Source: Pseudomonas taeanensis MS-3 (lineage in GTDB: Bacteria; Pseudomonadota; Gammaproteobacteria; Pseudomonadales; Pseudomonadaceae). From it: DNA of 64,000 nucleotides. The notes under the pieces are model-generated. The model was not told where the DNA came from. It saw nothing but the letters and a program-made list of their open reading frames with translations, and did no database searches. Below, in pieces: positions 26,680 to 35,517 of this stretch (position 1 is its first letter; each line of letters begins with the position of its first letter). Both the position numbers and the translations under genes were made by a program. The DNA lies in the NCBI RefSeq assembly GCF_000498575.2, contig NZ_AWSQ01000001.1, forward strand, positions 1,562,461-1,626,460, written 5' to 3'.

Positions 26680-27660
26680 ATGCTCCCCACCTTGCCCCTG
26701 CTCAATGCCCTGAGCTTTCCAGCGATTCACCGCGCGCAGCTGCACGCTCTGCAGATCAACCTTACCTACCTGTGCAACCAGCGCTGCCTGCATTGCCATG
26801 TCAACGCCGGGCCGACCCGCAAGGAGGCCATGACCGACGAGAGCCTGGCCTTGCTGCATCAGGTCATCGACGCCCATGCGGTACAAACCCTCGACCTCAC
26901 CGGCGGTGCACCGGAGATGCATCCGCGCTTCCGCGATCTGGTCATGCACGCCCGCCGGGAAGGGTTGCGGGTCATCGACCGCTGCAACCTGACGATCCTC
27001 AGCGAGCCGGGTTATGCAGACCTGGCCGAGTTTCTCGCCGCGCAGGAGGTAGAAGTCACCGCTTCGTTGCCCTGCTATTCGCGGGAGAACGTCGACAAGC
27101 AGCGTGGCGATGGCGTGTTCGATGCCAGCATCGAGGGCCTTAAGCAGCTCAACCGGCTGGGCTATGGCGTCGAGGGTAGCGGCCTGATTCTGAATCTGGT
27201 GTTCAATCCACAGGGCGCCAGTCTGCCGCCGCCTCAGGCGCAGCTTGAGGCCGAGTACAAGGTGCACCTGGCCGAGGACTTCGGCATTCACTTCAACCAT
27301 TTGCTGACCATCACCAACCAGCCGATCGCGCGGTTTGGCAGCACCCTGGTGAGCAAGGGACAGTTCAACGGTTACATGCAGTTGCTACGCGACAGCTACC
27401 GGCCGGAGAACCTCGATGACTTGATGTGCCGCAGCGTGGTCAGTGTCGATTGGCAGGGCTATCTGTACGACTGCGATTTCAATCAGATGCTCGAGCTGCC
27501 CATGGCGTTGCCCGAGCTGATCGGTCGTGACCGTGCGCATCTGCGCGACTTGTTGCAGGTATCGAGCCTGCACAGTAATCCCATCATCACCCGCGATCAC
27601 TGCTACGCCTGCACCGCCGGTCAGGGTTCCAGCTGTGCTGGCGCATTGCAAAATCAATAA
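26680..27660 (+). CDS. arsS: Radical SAM/Cys-rich protein (ArsS-type, TIGR04167-like)
   Basis: 326 residues. The radical SAM cluster motif CNQRCLHC is at about 31-38, after LHALQINLTYL. LTGGAPEMHPRF and a C-terminal Cys-rich region (CRSVVSVDWQGYLYDCDFNQ; CYACTAGQGSSC) complete the family pattern. It is annotated in arsenosugar (5'-deoxy-5'-dimethylarsinoyl-adenosine) synthesis, but no arsM methyltransferase or arsR gene is in the window. It is followed after 13 bp by the TVP38-flavoprotein gene. Confidence 0.87.
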   Translation: MLPTLPLLNALSFPAIHRAQLHALQINLTYLCNQRCLHCHVNAGPTRKEAMTDESLALLHQVIDAHAVQTLDLTGGAPEMHPRFRDLVMHARREGLRVIDRCNLTILSEPGYADLAEFLAAQEVEVTASLPCYSRENVDKQRGDGVFDASIEGLKQLNRLGYGVEGSGLILNLVFNPQGASLPPPQAQLEAEYKVHLAEDFGIHFNHLLTITNQPIARFGSTLVSKGQFNGYMQLLRDSYRPENLDDLMCRSVVSVDWQGYLYDCDFNQMLELPMALPELIGRDRAHLRDLLQVSSLHSNPIITRDHCYACTAGQGSSCAGALQNQ

Positions 27661-27673
27661 AGGAGCTGTCTGC

Positions 27674-29866
27674 ATGGACAAGCGTAAGTCGGCCTTGTTG
27701 GCCATCATCCTGTTGCTGTTGACCAGTTTCTTCGTCTTCGATCTGGGCCAGTACCTCAACCTCGCCAGCCTCAAGGCGCAGCAAGCGGCCCTCAACGCCC
27801 AGGTGCTTGCCAACCCCTGGCTGTCCGGCGGCCTGTTCTTCGCGCTCTATGTGCTGGTGACCGCGCTGTCATTGCCGGGTGCGGCCTTGATGACGTTGGT
27901 CGGCGGTGCTTTGTTCGGCTTGTTGGGAGGCACCTTGCTGGCGTCTTTCGCCTCGACCCTGGGCGCCACGCTGGCCATGCTCAGCAGTCGCCTGTTGCTG
28001 CGCGACTGGGTACAGAGCAAGTTCAGTCAGCGTCTGGCCGGGATCAATCAGGGCATCGAACGTGAGGGTGGCTCCTACCTGTTCGCCCTGCGCCTGGTGC
28101 CGGTGTTTCCGTTCTTTCTGATCAACCTGGCCATGGGCCTGACCAAGTTGCCGGCGCGGACTTTTTGGTGGATCAGCCAGCTGGGCATGCTGCCGGGTAC
28201 CCTGGTCTTCGTGAACGCCGGCCGTGAACTGGGACAGCTCGATTCGCTGGCCGGCATCCTCTCGCCAGGATTGATCGGTGCCTTCGTGCTGCTCGGCCTG
28301 TTGCCGATCATCTCGCGCAAACTGCTGGAGCTGGTCAAGGCGCGCAAGGTCTACGCCGGCTGGCAGAAACCCAAGCGCTTCGACCGCAATCTGTTGGTGA
28401 TTGGCGCCGGTTCCGGCGGCCTGGTGTCGGCCTATATCGCCGCCGCAGTGAAGGCCAAGGTGACCCTGATCGAAAAGCACAAGATGGGCGGCGATTGCCT
28501 GAATACCGGCTGCGTACCGTCCAAGGCGCTGCTGCGTTCGGCCAAGCTGGCCAATGAATTGAAGAAGGCCGAACAGCTGGGTTTCAAACCGATCACCGGT
28601 GAAGTGGATTTTGCCGCAGTGATGCAGCGCGTACAGCGGGTGGTGGCGGATATCGAGCCGCATGACTCGATTGAGCGTTATACCCAGCTGGGTGTCGAGG
28701 TGCTGGAGGGCGAGGCGAAGATCACCTCGCCCTGGACGGTCGAGGTCAATGGTCAGAGCCTGAGTGCGCGTTCCATCGTCATCGCCACCGGTGCTCGGCC
28801 GCTGGTGCCGAAAATTCCGGGCATCGAGCTGGTGGCCCCGCTGACCTCGGACAACGTCTGGGATCTACGCGAGCAGCCCAAGCGTTTGCTGGTGCTGGGG
28901 GGCGGGCCGATCGGTTGCGAACTGGCCCAGGCCTTCCAGCGCCTCGGCAGTGCGGTGACTCAGGTGGAGATGACCGAGCGCCTGCTGATTCGCGAGGACC
29001 AGGAAGCCAGTGAGGCGGTGATGGCCAGTCTGCGCGCCGACGGAGTCGAGCTGCGCCTGCAGCACAAGGCGGTACGTTTCGAGGTGGTTGAAGGCCAGCG
29101 GCAGTTGATCTGCCTGAACCTGGTCGACAACCGCGAGGTCGTGTTGCCCTTCGATCAGGTGCTGCTGGCCCTGGGCCGGGTCGCCAACGTCAAGGGTTTC
29201 GGTGCCGAGGAACTCGGTCTGGAAGTGCGCAACAACGGCACTCTGGAAACCAACGAGTTCCTCGCCACGCGCTTCCCCAATATTTTCGCGGTAGGCGATG
29301 TCACCGGACCTTTTCAGTTCACCCACACCTCGGCGCATCAGGCCTGGTATGCGGCGGTGAACGGCTTGTTCGGCGGCTTCAAGCGCTTCAAGGTCGATTA
29401 CCGGGTGATCCCCTGGGCGACGTTCACCGACCCCGAGGTGGCCCGCGTCGGCCTCAACGAGCAGGACGCCAAGGACCAGGGCATCGCCTATGAAGTGAGC
29501 CGCTTCGGCATCGACGAACTCGACCGCGCGATTGCCGACGAAGCCGCCCATGGCTACGTAAAGGTGCTGACCGTGCCAGGCAAGGATCGCATCCTCGGGG
29601 TGACCATCGTCGGCGAGCATGCCGGCGAGCTGATCGCCGAATACGTCGCGGCCATGAAGCACGGTTACGGGCTGAACAAGGTCCTGGGCACCATCCACAT
29701 CTACCCGACGATGGCCGAGGCGAACAAGTACGTGGCCGGCGAATGGAAGCGTGCTCATGCCCCGGCCAGCGCCTTGCGCTGGCTGGCCAGGTTCCATCAA
29801 TGGCGCCTGGGCGGTGCTGAAGGTGCAGGCAGCACTCAGCTGATTGCCAGTGACAAGGTCGTGTGA
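27674..29866 (+). CDS. TVP38/TMEM64 membrane domain fused to a mercuric-reductase-like flavoprotein
   Basis: 730 residues. Residues 1-230 hold membrane helices and a VTT (SNARE-associated) domain (LPGAALMTLVGGALFGLLGG; FALRLVPVFPFFLINLAMG). From about 240 comes a class I pyridine nucleotide-disulfide oxidoreductase: GAGSGGL FAD site, GGDCLNTGCVPSKAL redox cysteines, FAVGDV and C-terminal HIYPT. Mercuric reductase-type C-terminal cysteines are absent. Its place after arsS suggests a redox role in that locus. The fusion is family-typical. Confidence 0.9.
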   Translation: MDKRKSALLAIILLLLTSFFVFDLGQYLNLASLKAQQAALNAQVLANPWLSGGLFFALYVLVTALSLPGAALMTLVGGALFGLLGGTLLASFASTLGATLAMLSSRLLLRDWVQSKFSQRLAGINQGIEREGGSYLFALRLVPVFPFFLINLAMGLTKLPARTFWWISQLGMLPGTLVFVNAGRELGQLDSLAGILSPGLIGAFVLLGLLPIISRKLLELVKARKVYAGWQKPKRFDRNLLVIGAGSGGLVSAYIAAAVKAKVTLIEKHKMGGDCLNTGCVPSKALLRSAKLANELKKAEQLGFKPITGEVDFAAVMQRVQRVVADIEPHDSIERYTQLGVEVLEGEAKITSPWTVEVNGQSLSARSIVIATGARPLVPKIPGIELVAPLTSDNVWDLREQPKRLLVLGGGPIGCELAQAFQRLGSAVTQVEMTERLLIREDQEASEAVMASLRADGVELRLQHKAVRFEVVEGQRQLICLNLVDNREVVLPFDQVLLALGRVANVKGFGAEELGLEVRNNGTLETNEFLATRFPNIFAVGDVTGPFQFTHTSAHQAWYAAVNGLFGGFKRFKVDYRVIPWATFTDPEVARVGLNEQDAKDQGIAYEVSRFGIDELDRAIADEAAHGYVKVLTVPGKDRILGVTIVGEHAGELIAEYVAAMKHGYGLNKVLGTIHIYPTMAEANKYVAGEWKRAHAPASALRWLARFHQWRLGGAEGAGSTQLIASDKVV

Positions 29867-29925
29867 GCATCCCGTTCGAGGTGCTGCGCCTATGACATCT
29901 CACCCATAGTGAAATCACCCTCAAT

Positions 29926-29948
29926 TACACGGCCATGACGGCCGTGTA
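29926..29948. terminator. Hairpin between the flavoprotein and DoxX genes
   Basis: Nine-bp stem TACACGGCC / GGCCGTGTA with a 5-nt loop. No T-run follows, so it is a weak terminator or an RNA-stability element. Confidence 0.4.
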
Positions 29949-29996
29949 GCAACCCAAGACCGGGCCACGAACCCGGTCCGAATAGGAAAGTACGTT

Positions 29997-30410
29997 ATGA
30001 AAATCTGGACTCTGTTGCTCCTTCGCCTGTCGCTTGGCTGGCTGCTGGTTATTTGGGGGGCCGACAAAGTGTTCAACGTTGCGCACGGGATGGCGGTGGC
30101 CAACAAGTTCTACTTCGATTTCCTCAGTATCGAGAGTGTGCTGCGTGTGGGCGGTGTACTGCAGATGCTGGTCGGTTTGGCCGTGGTGCTGGGTTTTGCG
30201 CGGCGCTGGGTTTATCCGGCACAGGTACTGTTCAATGGCGCCTCGCTGTTGGCGGTGATGCAGTCGGTGATCGATCCCTGGAGCTGGGTGTTTGAAGGCA
30301 GCAATGTGCTGTTCTATCCCTCGCTGATCATCTTTGCTGGCAGCCTGTTGCTGATCGCCTTCCGCGACCAGGACCGACTGGCGCTGGATGCAGGTTATTC
30401 AGGCAAATAA
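29997..30410 (+). CDS. DoxX-family membrane protein
   Basis: 137 residues, four membrane helices. DoxX features: LRLSLGWLLVIWGADKVFN and RVGGVLQMLVGLAVVLGFARRW. It differs clearly from the DoxX at 8374. It may be transcribed with the upstream flavoprotein gene (130 bp gap with a hairpin) or alone. Function unknown. Confidence 0.82.
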   Translation: MKIWTLLLLRLSLGWLLVIWGADKVFNVAHGMAVANKFYFDFLSIESVLRVGGVLQMLVGLAVVLGFARRWVYPAQVLFNGASLLAVMQSVIDPWSWVFEGSNVLFYPSLIIFAGSLLLIAFRDQDRLALDAGYSGK

Positions 30411-30500
30411 ATTCGTAACAAGGACTCATGTGCTGACTCAAACTGGGTCAGCACGCAAAACGCTGGCATTGGCATGACAACAAAAACTGGAGTAATACCA

Positions 30501-31835
30501 ATGCACGTGATCAAGTTGAGCATTGCCGCTTTGGCAGTGTCGGCAGCCACCATGCAAATGGCCGCCGCCAGCCAGCAAGCCGATTCCAAAGGCTTCATCG
30601 AGGACAGCACCCTCAATATCCTCAACCGAACCTTCTACTTCAATCGCGACTTCCGCAATGGCGGTTCGAACGGCTCGGGCACCAATCGCTTCAAACCTGT
30701 GGATCAACGCAATGGCTTTCGTGAGGAGTTGGCGCACGGGATCATGGCCTTCTACGAGTCCGGCTTCACCCAAGGCACGGTGGGCTTCGGGGTGGATGCC
30801 TATGGTTTTCTGGGCCTGAAACTGGACAGCGGCGGCGGTCGCACAGGCACCTTCCTGCTGCCGGTCGAGGGCGATGGCGAGCCAGGCGATGCCTACGGCG
30901 AGTCGGGCGGTGTGCTCAAACTGAGAGTCTCCAACACCACCCTCAAACTCGGAGAAAAACAGGTCGAGAACCCCATGGTGGCGACTGGCGATGCACGTCT
31001 CATACCGCAAACCGCAACGGGCATCTTCCTCAATAGCGATGAAATTGAAGGCCTCAACATCGACGCCGGCCACATCACCTCGATGAACGAGTTCGGCAGT
31101 ACCAACTCCGATGGCGAGCTGCAAATCCAGTATGCCTCGGATGTAGGTAATACCGTCGACTGGCTGGGCGGCAGCTATACCGCCAGTGATGCGCTGAGCC
31201 TGAGCCTGTTTGCATCCGAAGTCGAAGATACCTGGCGCCGCTACTATGCCAATGCCAACTACAGCATTCCGTTCAGCGGCGAGCGTTCGTTGAATTTCGA
31301 TTTCAATATTTACCGCACTAACGACCAAGGCAAGGCACTGGTCGGCGATATCAGCAACACAGCCTGGTCCTTGGCCTCAAAGTACGCATTCGGGGCGCAC
31401 GCACTGACCTTGGCCTTTCAGAAAATCGATGGCGACGATGGTTTCGACTACGTCGGCTTCAACGCGATTTATCTGGCCAACTCGGTTCAGTACTCCGACT
31501 TCAACGCCCCCAATGAGGAGTCGTGGCAACTGCGCTATGACCTGGATCTTGCCAGCTATGGCGTTCCCGGGCTGTCGCTGATGACCCGTTACATTCGCGG
31601 AGACAACATCGACAGCACCAAGGCCGATGCGCTCAGCGGCTTCTTCGATGCCGCCGCCAACAACGAGTCGCATTGGGAACGCGATATAGAAGCCAAGTAT
31701 GTCGTTCAGCAAGGGCCCGCCAAGGATCTCTCGCTGCGTATCCGGCATGCGGTACATCGCGGTTCATCCAATCAAATCGATGGCGATGTTGACGAGGTTC
31801 GCTTCATTGTCGAGTACCCGCTGAGCGTTCTGTAA
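30501..31835 (+). CDS. OprD-family outer-membrane porin
   Basis: 444 residues from ATG 30501 (GGAG 8 nt upstream). Signal peptide ending near AAA (about residue 24), then GFIEDSTLNILNRTFYFNRDFRNG, the conserved start of mature OprD porins. Aromatic strand pattern and C-terminal barrel end (EYPLSVL) fit an 18-stranded specific porin. OprD porins take up small amino acids or acids; the substrate cannot be assigned. Confidence 0.92.
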   Translation: MHVIKLSIAALAVSAATMQMAAASQQADSKGFIEDSTLNILNRTFYFNRDFRNGGSNGSGTNRFKPVDQRNGFREELAHGIMAFYESGFTQGTVGFGVDAYGFLGLKLDSGGGRTGTFLLPVEGDGEPGDAYGESGGVLKLRVSNTTLKLGEKQVENPMVATGDARLIPQTATGIFLNSDEIEGLNIDAGHITSMNEFGSTNSDGELQIQYASDVGNTVDWLGGSYTASDALSLSLFASEVEDTWRRYYANANYSIPFSGERSLNFDFNIYRTNDQGKALVGDISNTAWSLASKYAFGAHALTLAFQKIDGDDGFDYVGFNAIYLANSVQYSDFNAPNEESWQLRYDLDLASYGVPGLSLMTRYIRGDNIDSTKADALSGFFDAAANNESHWERDIEAKYVVQQGPAKDLSLRIRHAVHRGSSNQIDGDVDEVRFIVEYPLSVL

Positions 31836-31886
31836 CGCGCGTGTTTCGGTTGAGTACAACACCGGGACTGCTCCTTGTTTCCCGCT

Positions 31887-31914
31887 TTGGGGCTGTTGCT
31901 ACAGCCCTCTTTTT
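31887..31914 (+). terminator. Rho-independent terminator after oprD-like gene
   Basis: GGGCTG-TTGCTA-CAGCCC followed by TCTTTTT, 50-80 bp past the stop codon. A near-identical hairpin follows about 122 bp downstream. Confidence 0.8.
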
Positions 31915-32011
31915 ATGCGCTCGCCTGGCGAGTTCGGTGTGGCTTTGAGCTGTAACAAAAACGCTGTTTTTTTATCTGCTTTATAGGGGTTGCTCCTTAC
32001 CTCCCCGCCTT

Positions 32012-32037
32012 GGGGCTGTTGCTACAGCCCCTTTTTT
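32012..32037 (+). terminator. Second copy of the terminator
   Basis: GGGGCTG-TTGCTA-CAGCCCC then TTTTTT. It shares the TTGCTCCTT...TTGGGGCTG context with the first, so it seems to be a local duplication. It stands immediately before the PstB remnant. Confidence 0.8.
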
Positions 32038-32069
32038 ATTCGCACGCACGCCGAGCTCTGATAGTCGCC

Positions 32070-32601
32070 GGCGCGGCAAGGCGCCAGGTGGGAATGGTGT
32101 TCCAGCAGCCCAATCCGTTTCCCCTGAGCATTGCCGAGAACGTCCTGTTTGCCCTGCGCGAACATGGCGTGCGCGACAAAGTTGAGCTTTACGGGCGCAT
32201 GGAGAAGGCCCTGTATTCCACCGGGCTGTGGAGTGAAGTACGTGATCGTTTACAGAAACCCGCACTTGGTTTGTCCGGTGGGCAACAGCAACGCCTGTGT
32301 TGCGCCCGCGCTCTGACGCTGGAGCTGCGCGTGCTTTTACTGGACGAACCCTGCAGTGCCCTGGACCCGATCGCCAGCGCCACAGTTGAAAATCTGATTG
32401 ATAGCCTGAAAGGGCGTTACACCCTGTTAATGGTCACGCATAACCTTGATCAGGCTCGCCGTCTGGCCGACACATGTGACTGTGTGCTGGGTGCGCGATG
32501 GCAGTGGATGCGTGCGGGGCAGCGGCCCGGCCTGTGAACTGTTCGAACGCGCGCGTGACCCGCTGGCGCATCGGTATCTGAATGGGCAGCTGTGTTGATA
32601 G
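32070..32601 (+). pseudogene. pstB: Phosphate ABC transporter ATPase (PstB) remnant, 5' truncated and frameshifted
   Basis: Starts abruptly at [15 protein letters not shown], the PstB Q-loop region, so Walker A and the first ~70 residues are gone. The signature [15 protein letters not shown] and Walker [13 protein letters not shown] are intact, and [13 protein letters not shown] follows. A frame change near 32490 sends the frame to an early stop at 32537; in the other frame the normal-looking tail ([20 protein letters not shown]) ends at about 32601. No start signal is seen. The missing 5' end marks a rearrangement edge. Confidence 0.82.
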
Positions 32602-32744
32602 CTGCACTCGGAAGGGCGCTAAGGCTTCGCAGGGTCTTCAGTGCGCCTCCCGGTTTCCTCCTAACTAAGACATTGGGACTGTCTACTGAGTTAGCGAGGA
32701 TTTACTTAGATGCTTGGAATACCAGTTTTCGTAGTGCTCGCTGA

Positions 32745-32840
32745 CTGCAATGTGCTCAGTAGGCAGGAACCGCCGTATACGGAACCGTACCTACGGTGGC
32801 GTGAGAGGACGGCGGGGGTAACACCGTCTCCTAATCGATC
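32745..32840 (+). mobile_element. 3' end of a group II intron (domains V-VI), remnant
   Basis: ACCGCCGTA ... TACGGTGGC pair as the lower stem of a domain V hairpin, with TACG/CGTA as the upper stem and a 2-nt CC bulge on the 3' side, as expected. GAGGACGG...CCGTCTCC forms domain VI, and the intron would end near CTAATCGAT. No reverse transcriptase gene lies upstream, so this is a decayed relic. Based on pattern memory, not a covariance search. Confidence 0.6.
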
Positions 32841-33267
32841 GACTACTTCAGTCGCGATAGCCGTTTAAGTAGCCCGAAAAAACTAGGAGCGTCGCATTGG
32901 TATCACGGTTAAAACCACAGTGGCTGTAATTGCCAGTGCGCCTATGACGCGATCATCTGTATCAGAAATGGATCAACTGCATGGTGGTCTCCTGGGGCAG
33001 TTGGCCGCGGTCATCCTCTCGGGAGTAGCGCGTCAATGTCCTTTGCGCGATCGTGGCCTGAGGCTTCTGGATAGTCAGCGCTGGCTGACTGCCTGATTAG
33101 TATTGCCTGCTTCCAGGGCTTGCCTGGATCAAGCAGACTGCAGCCATAGAGATTGGTCGGGAGCCATGGGGTTAGGGCTAGCAAACCTGCGACCCCAGGG
33201 GCACGAGGTAGCGGGAAATGATCGAGGCTAACACTCCTCGTGATGACCACAGTGCAAAGGGGATGAC
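32841..33267. other. Intergenic region with no gene seen
   Basis: Non-coding stretch between the intron relic and the ferritin-like gene. Short open frames here have no family features. Confidence 0.45.
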
Positions 33268-33735
33268 ATGCAGCTTTCCGTCCAGCAGATCCATACCGCT
33301 TACCAGGCAGAGATTCGCGGTGAGGCATTCTTTCGCAGCCTGGCAGGCTTCACATGCGACCAGGCTAATCGTCGCGCGTTGATGTTGCTGGCGGAGCTCG
33401 AATATCAAACCGGCGAGCGTTTGGGGGAGGTGCTCCATCGGCTAGGAGTCGAGGCCATCCCGGATCCAGTACAAATTAGTGCGGGCCGATCCCGTGCTTC
33501 GGAATGGCGCCATCTGAGCTGGCACGATGCAGTAGTGCAACTCAAGGAGCTTGCTTATCCCTACCTTGAGGTCTATGACCGTATGGCGCAGGAGTCTGGG
33601 CCAGAGACGCGTGAAGCCCTGGCGTGGTTAGCGGAGCACGAGCACGCTCTTTATGCGTTCGCCTGTACGGCGCTGCAGGGACAGCCCGATGAAGCAATGG
33701 ATGTGATCACTAGCTTCCTGGCGAGGCAGTCGTAA
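33268..33735 (+). CDS. Ferritin-like-domain protein, uncharacterised
   Basis: 155 residues, all-helical. EIRGEAFFRSLAG, LLAELEYQTGERL and WLAEHEHAL carry Glu and His in places that fit a four-helix ferritin-like di-iron bundle, but the ligand set is incomplete compared with rubrerythrin. Start has GGGG 5-8 nt upstream. It lies alone in the scar zone. Function unknown; iron binding is inferred. Confidence 0.6.
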   Translation: MQLSVQQIHTAYQAEIRGEAFFRSLAGFTCDQANRRALMLLAELEYQTGERLGEVLHRLGVEAIPDPVQISAGRSRASEWRHLSWHDAVVQLKELAYPYLEVYDRMAQESGPETREALAWLAEHEHALYAFACTALQGQPDEAMDVITSFLARQS

Positions 33736-33806
33736 GGGGCTGGTTCGGCCAGGGCGTGATTGACAAGCGATCCTTTGAGTTCAAAAAGAAAAAGATCGGT
33801 TCCGTA

Positions 33807-33840
33807 GTAAGCAGGGCAGCGAATAAGCTGCCCTGCTTAC
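33807..33840. terminator. Perfect 14-bp hairpin
   Basis: GTAAGCAGGGCAGC / GCTGCCCTGCTTAC with loop GAATAA. It lies just past the end of the minus-strand membrane-protein fragment and between two converging units. U-runs are weak on both strands. Confidence 0.55.
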
Positions 33841-33853
33841 TCTTGTCACTAGC

Positions 33854-33944
33854 CTAGCGACTGAAGCCTGAGTACCGCTTGAGCGGCCCATAGTAGACCG
33901 AGCAGGCAATTGCTACTGCGATCAGGGCAGTGGAAATGGGGTAG
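33854..33944 (-). pseudogene. C-terminal tail of a membrane protein gene
   Basis: About 30 codons in frame to a TAG (GFYPISTALIAVAIACSVYYGPLKRYSG...), one membrane helix and a basic tail. Upstream it is replaced by the HipA fragment on the other strand. The junction near 33945 is a rearrangement point. The family was not identified. Confidence 0.45.
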
Positions 33945-34304
33945 AACCCTTCAGACAATCATGGCCGAAACACTTCCATCCTTAGGAATGAGCAGGGCAT
34001 GAGGCTGGCACCAGTCCATGATCTGGCCCCCATGGTCAAGGATGATGAAGGTGTAACGCGCACAACTAAGTGGCCGAAGCACATTGAGTTGGCGGGTGAG
34101 GTCGACTGGAGGGCCGCCTGCGATGAGGTTGCGGAGTGGATCAACGCTGATGAGCTATTTGAGCTGCTCTGGGTTGAGGCTCAAACATTCCTGGCCATGC
34201 CTGATTTGTTGAGTGCAGATGGTCTGCCCGCTGCGACAATGAACCATCCTCGCGTAGCGCTGCGCGATCTCCCTCAGCGGCTCAATAAGTGGGGGTTCAT
34301 CTAA
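33945..34304 (+). pseudogene. HipA-family toxin, C-terminal fragment
   Basis: Open in frame from just after the TAG at 33942: the HipA catalytic-loop sequence SDNHGRNTSILR, then MRLAPVHDLAPMV and the C-terminal helices. The N-terminal two thirds, including the ATP-binding part, are missing. The first ATG is 33999, after the catalytic loop, so no kinase can be made. It overlaps the antitoxin start by one base (TAATG). Confidence 0.75.
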
Positions 34305-34570
34305 TGGACATCCTTGAGCACAACCGGATTCTCAACGAGTTGCAGGTGCAGTTGGCTTCTGGAGAAATTACTATCGATATGGCAGTTCGGCGGTTACGCA
34401 AGGAAGTGACTGGATTGCAGCAGGTAAGGTTCGCACAGATGTACAAGCTTTCCCTGCGTGCATTGCGGCAGCTAAAACATGATGAAAACAACCCAACCGT
34501 TCAAACCTTAAATAGTGTGTGTAATCCATACAGCATGCAGGTTGGTGTCGTGCCAAGGGTTTCACGCTGA
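34304..34570 (+). CDS. HipB-like XRE-family antitoxin
   Basis: 88 residues. A C-terminal helix-turn-helix (RFAQMYKLSLRALRQLKHDENNPTVQTLNSVCNPY) resembles HipB-type XRE proteins. It starts at ATG 34304, overlapping the last base of the hipA stop. The toxin-then-antitoxin order is reversed relative to E. coli hipBA but occurs elsewhere. With HipA truncated, it may be an orphan antitoxin. Confidence 0.75.
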   Translation: MDILEHNRILNELQVQLASGEITIDMAVRRLRKEVTGLQQVRFAQMYKLSLRALRQLKHDENNPTVQTLNSVCNPYSMQVGVVPRVSR

Positions 34571-34679
34571 AGGCGTAACTCCGTGTGTTTTTGTCTGAAA
34601 CGACGAACTGGGTTGGTCCAATCTAAATGGACCAGAGTCACACTTAGTCTGAAGCCTGCAGTGACTATTCTGCAGCTGG

Positions 34680-35459
34680 CTAGCGGTTAACCCCACCAAA
34701 CTCTCTAGATATAACTTTTGCAGTTTTCAACAAATGCTCTCTACAGATCAGTTGTGTTTCGGGGTTGTCGAGAATGGCTTCTGGACCGGAGAGATTGATG
34801 GCGGCCACAACTTTGCCGGTATGATCATTAATGGCGCAGGCTATTGCTGTGGAGTAGTCGGAGCGGTGCAGTACCCAGCCGGTTTCGCGGTCGCTGACTA
34901 GTATCTTGATCAGTTCGGGAAGGGTTTTAGGTGCGGGCGGTGGATAATCATCTAAGCGCACATGTCGATAAAGGTTATCGAGTTCCAGTTCTGACAAATC
35001 ACAGAGCAACACGCGGCCCATAGCCGTGCAGTGGCAGGGTAGGCGCGAGCCAATTGGAATGTTGACAGAAAGGCGCTGCGCAGCAAAAGCACGGTAGATA
35101 TACAGGCTATCTGTTTGCTCGCGGATGCTTAAGTGGCAGGTCATCGAGGTGCGGTCGCGCAGGTTGTTCAGGTGCGGCATCGCGATTTCGACAATGTCAC
35201 GGCTGGCCAGGTAACTGAAGCCGTTGCACATCACCTGCGGCCCTAGCTCGAAGGTGTTTTTGCTGATTTTGTTGAGGTAACCCATCTCCAAGAGTGTGTG
35301 CAGAATCCGATAGATCGCCGAGACGCTGAGGCCCAAGCGTTCGGCGATGTCGTGACTGCTCAGTTGGCGTTGCTGGCTGCTGAACATTTCCAGCACCATC
35401 AGGCCGCGTTGTAGTGCGGGCACGCGATAGTCAACGTCGCGCTCAATGTCGAGGTTCAT
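34680..35459 (-). CDS. IclR-family regulator
   Basis: 259 residues. N-terminal winged helix (LSSHDIAERLGLSVSAIYRILHTLLEMGYL) and IclR effector domain (SRLPCHCTAMGRVLLCDLSE; TGWVLHRSDYSTAIACAINDHTGKVVAAINLSGP). It follows the N-methylglutamate dehydrogenase genes on the same strand by about 58 bp and probably regulates the island's amine genes. Effector unknown. Confidence 0.9.
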   Translation of the reverse strand: MNLDIERDVDYRVPALQRGLMVLEMFSSQQRQLSSHDIAERLGLSVSAIYRILHTLLEMGYLNKISKNTFELGPQVMCNGFSYLASRDIVEIAMPHLNNLRDRTSMTCHLSIREQTDSLYIYRAFAAQRLSVNIPIGSRLPCHCTAMGRVLLCDLSELELDNLYRHVRLDDYPPPAPKTLPELIKILVSDRETGWVLHRSDYSTAIACAINDHTGKVVAAINLSGPEAILDNPETQLICREHLLKTAKVISREFGGVNR

Positions 35460-35517
35460 AAGGGCTCATCCCTTCCATGATTCACCGGCGTGTTTAACAA
35501 CACGCCGGTTTCTGGTC

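Noticed and set aside
27869..28663. 264-codon minus-strand frame in the TVP38-flavoprotein gene
   Set aside because: Low-complexity Gln/His-rich product, antisense to a conserved fusion protein.
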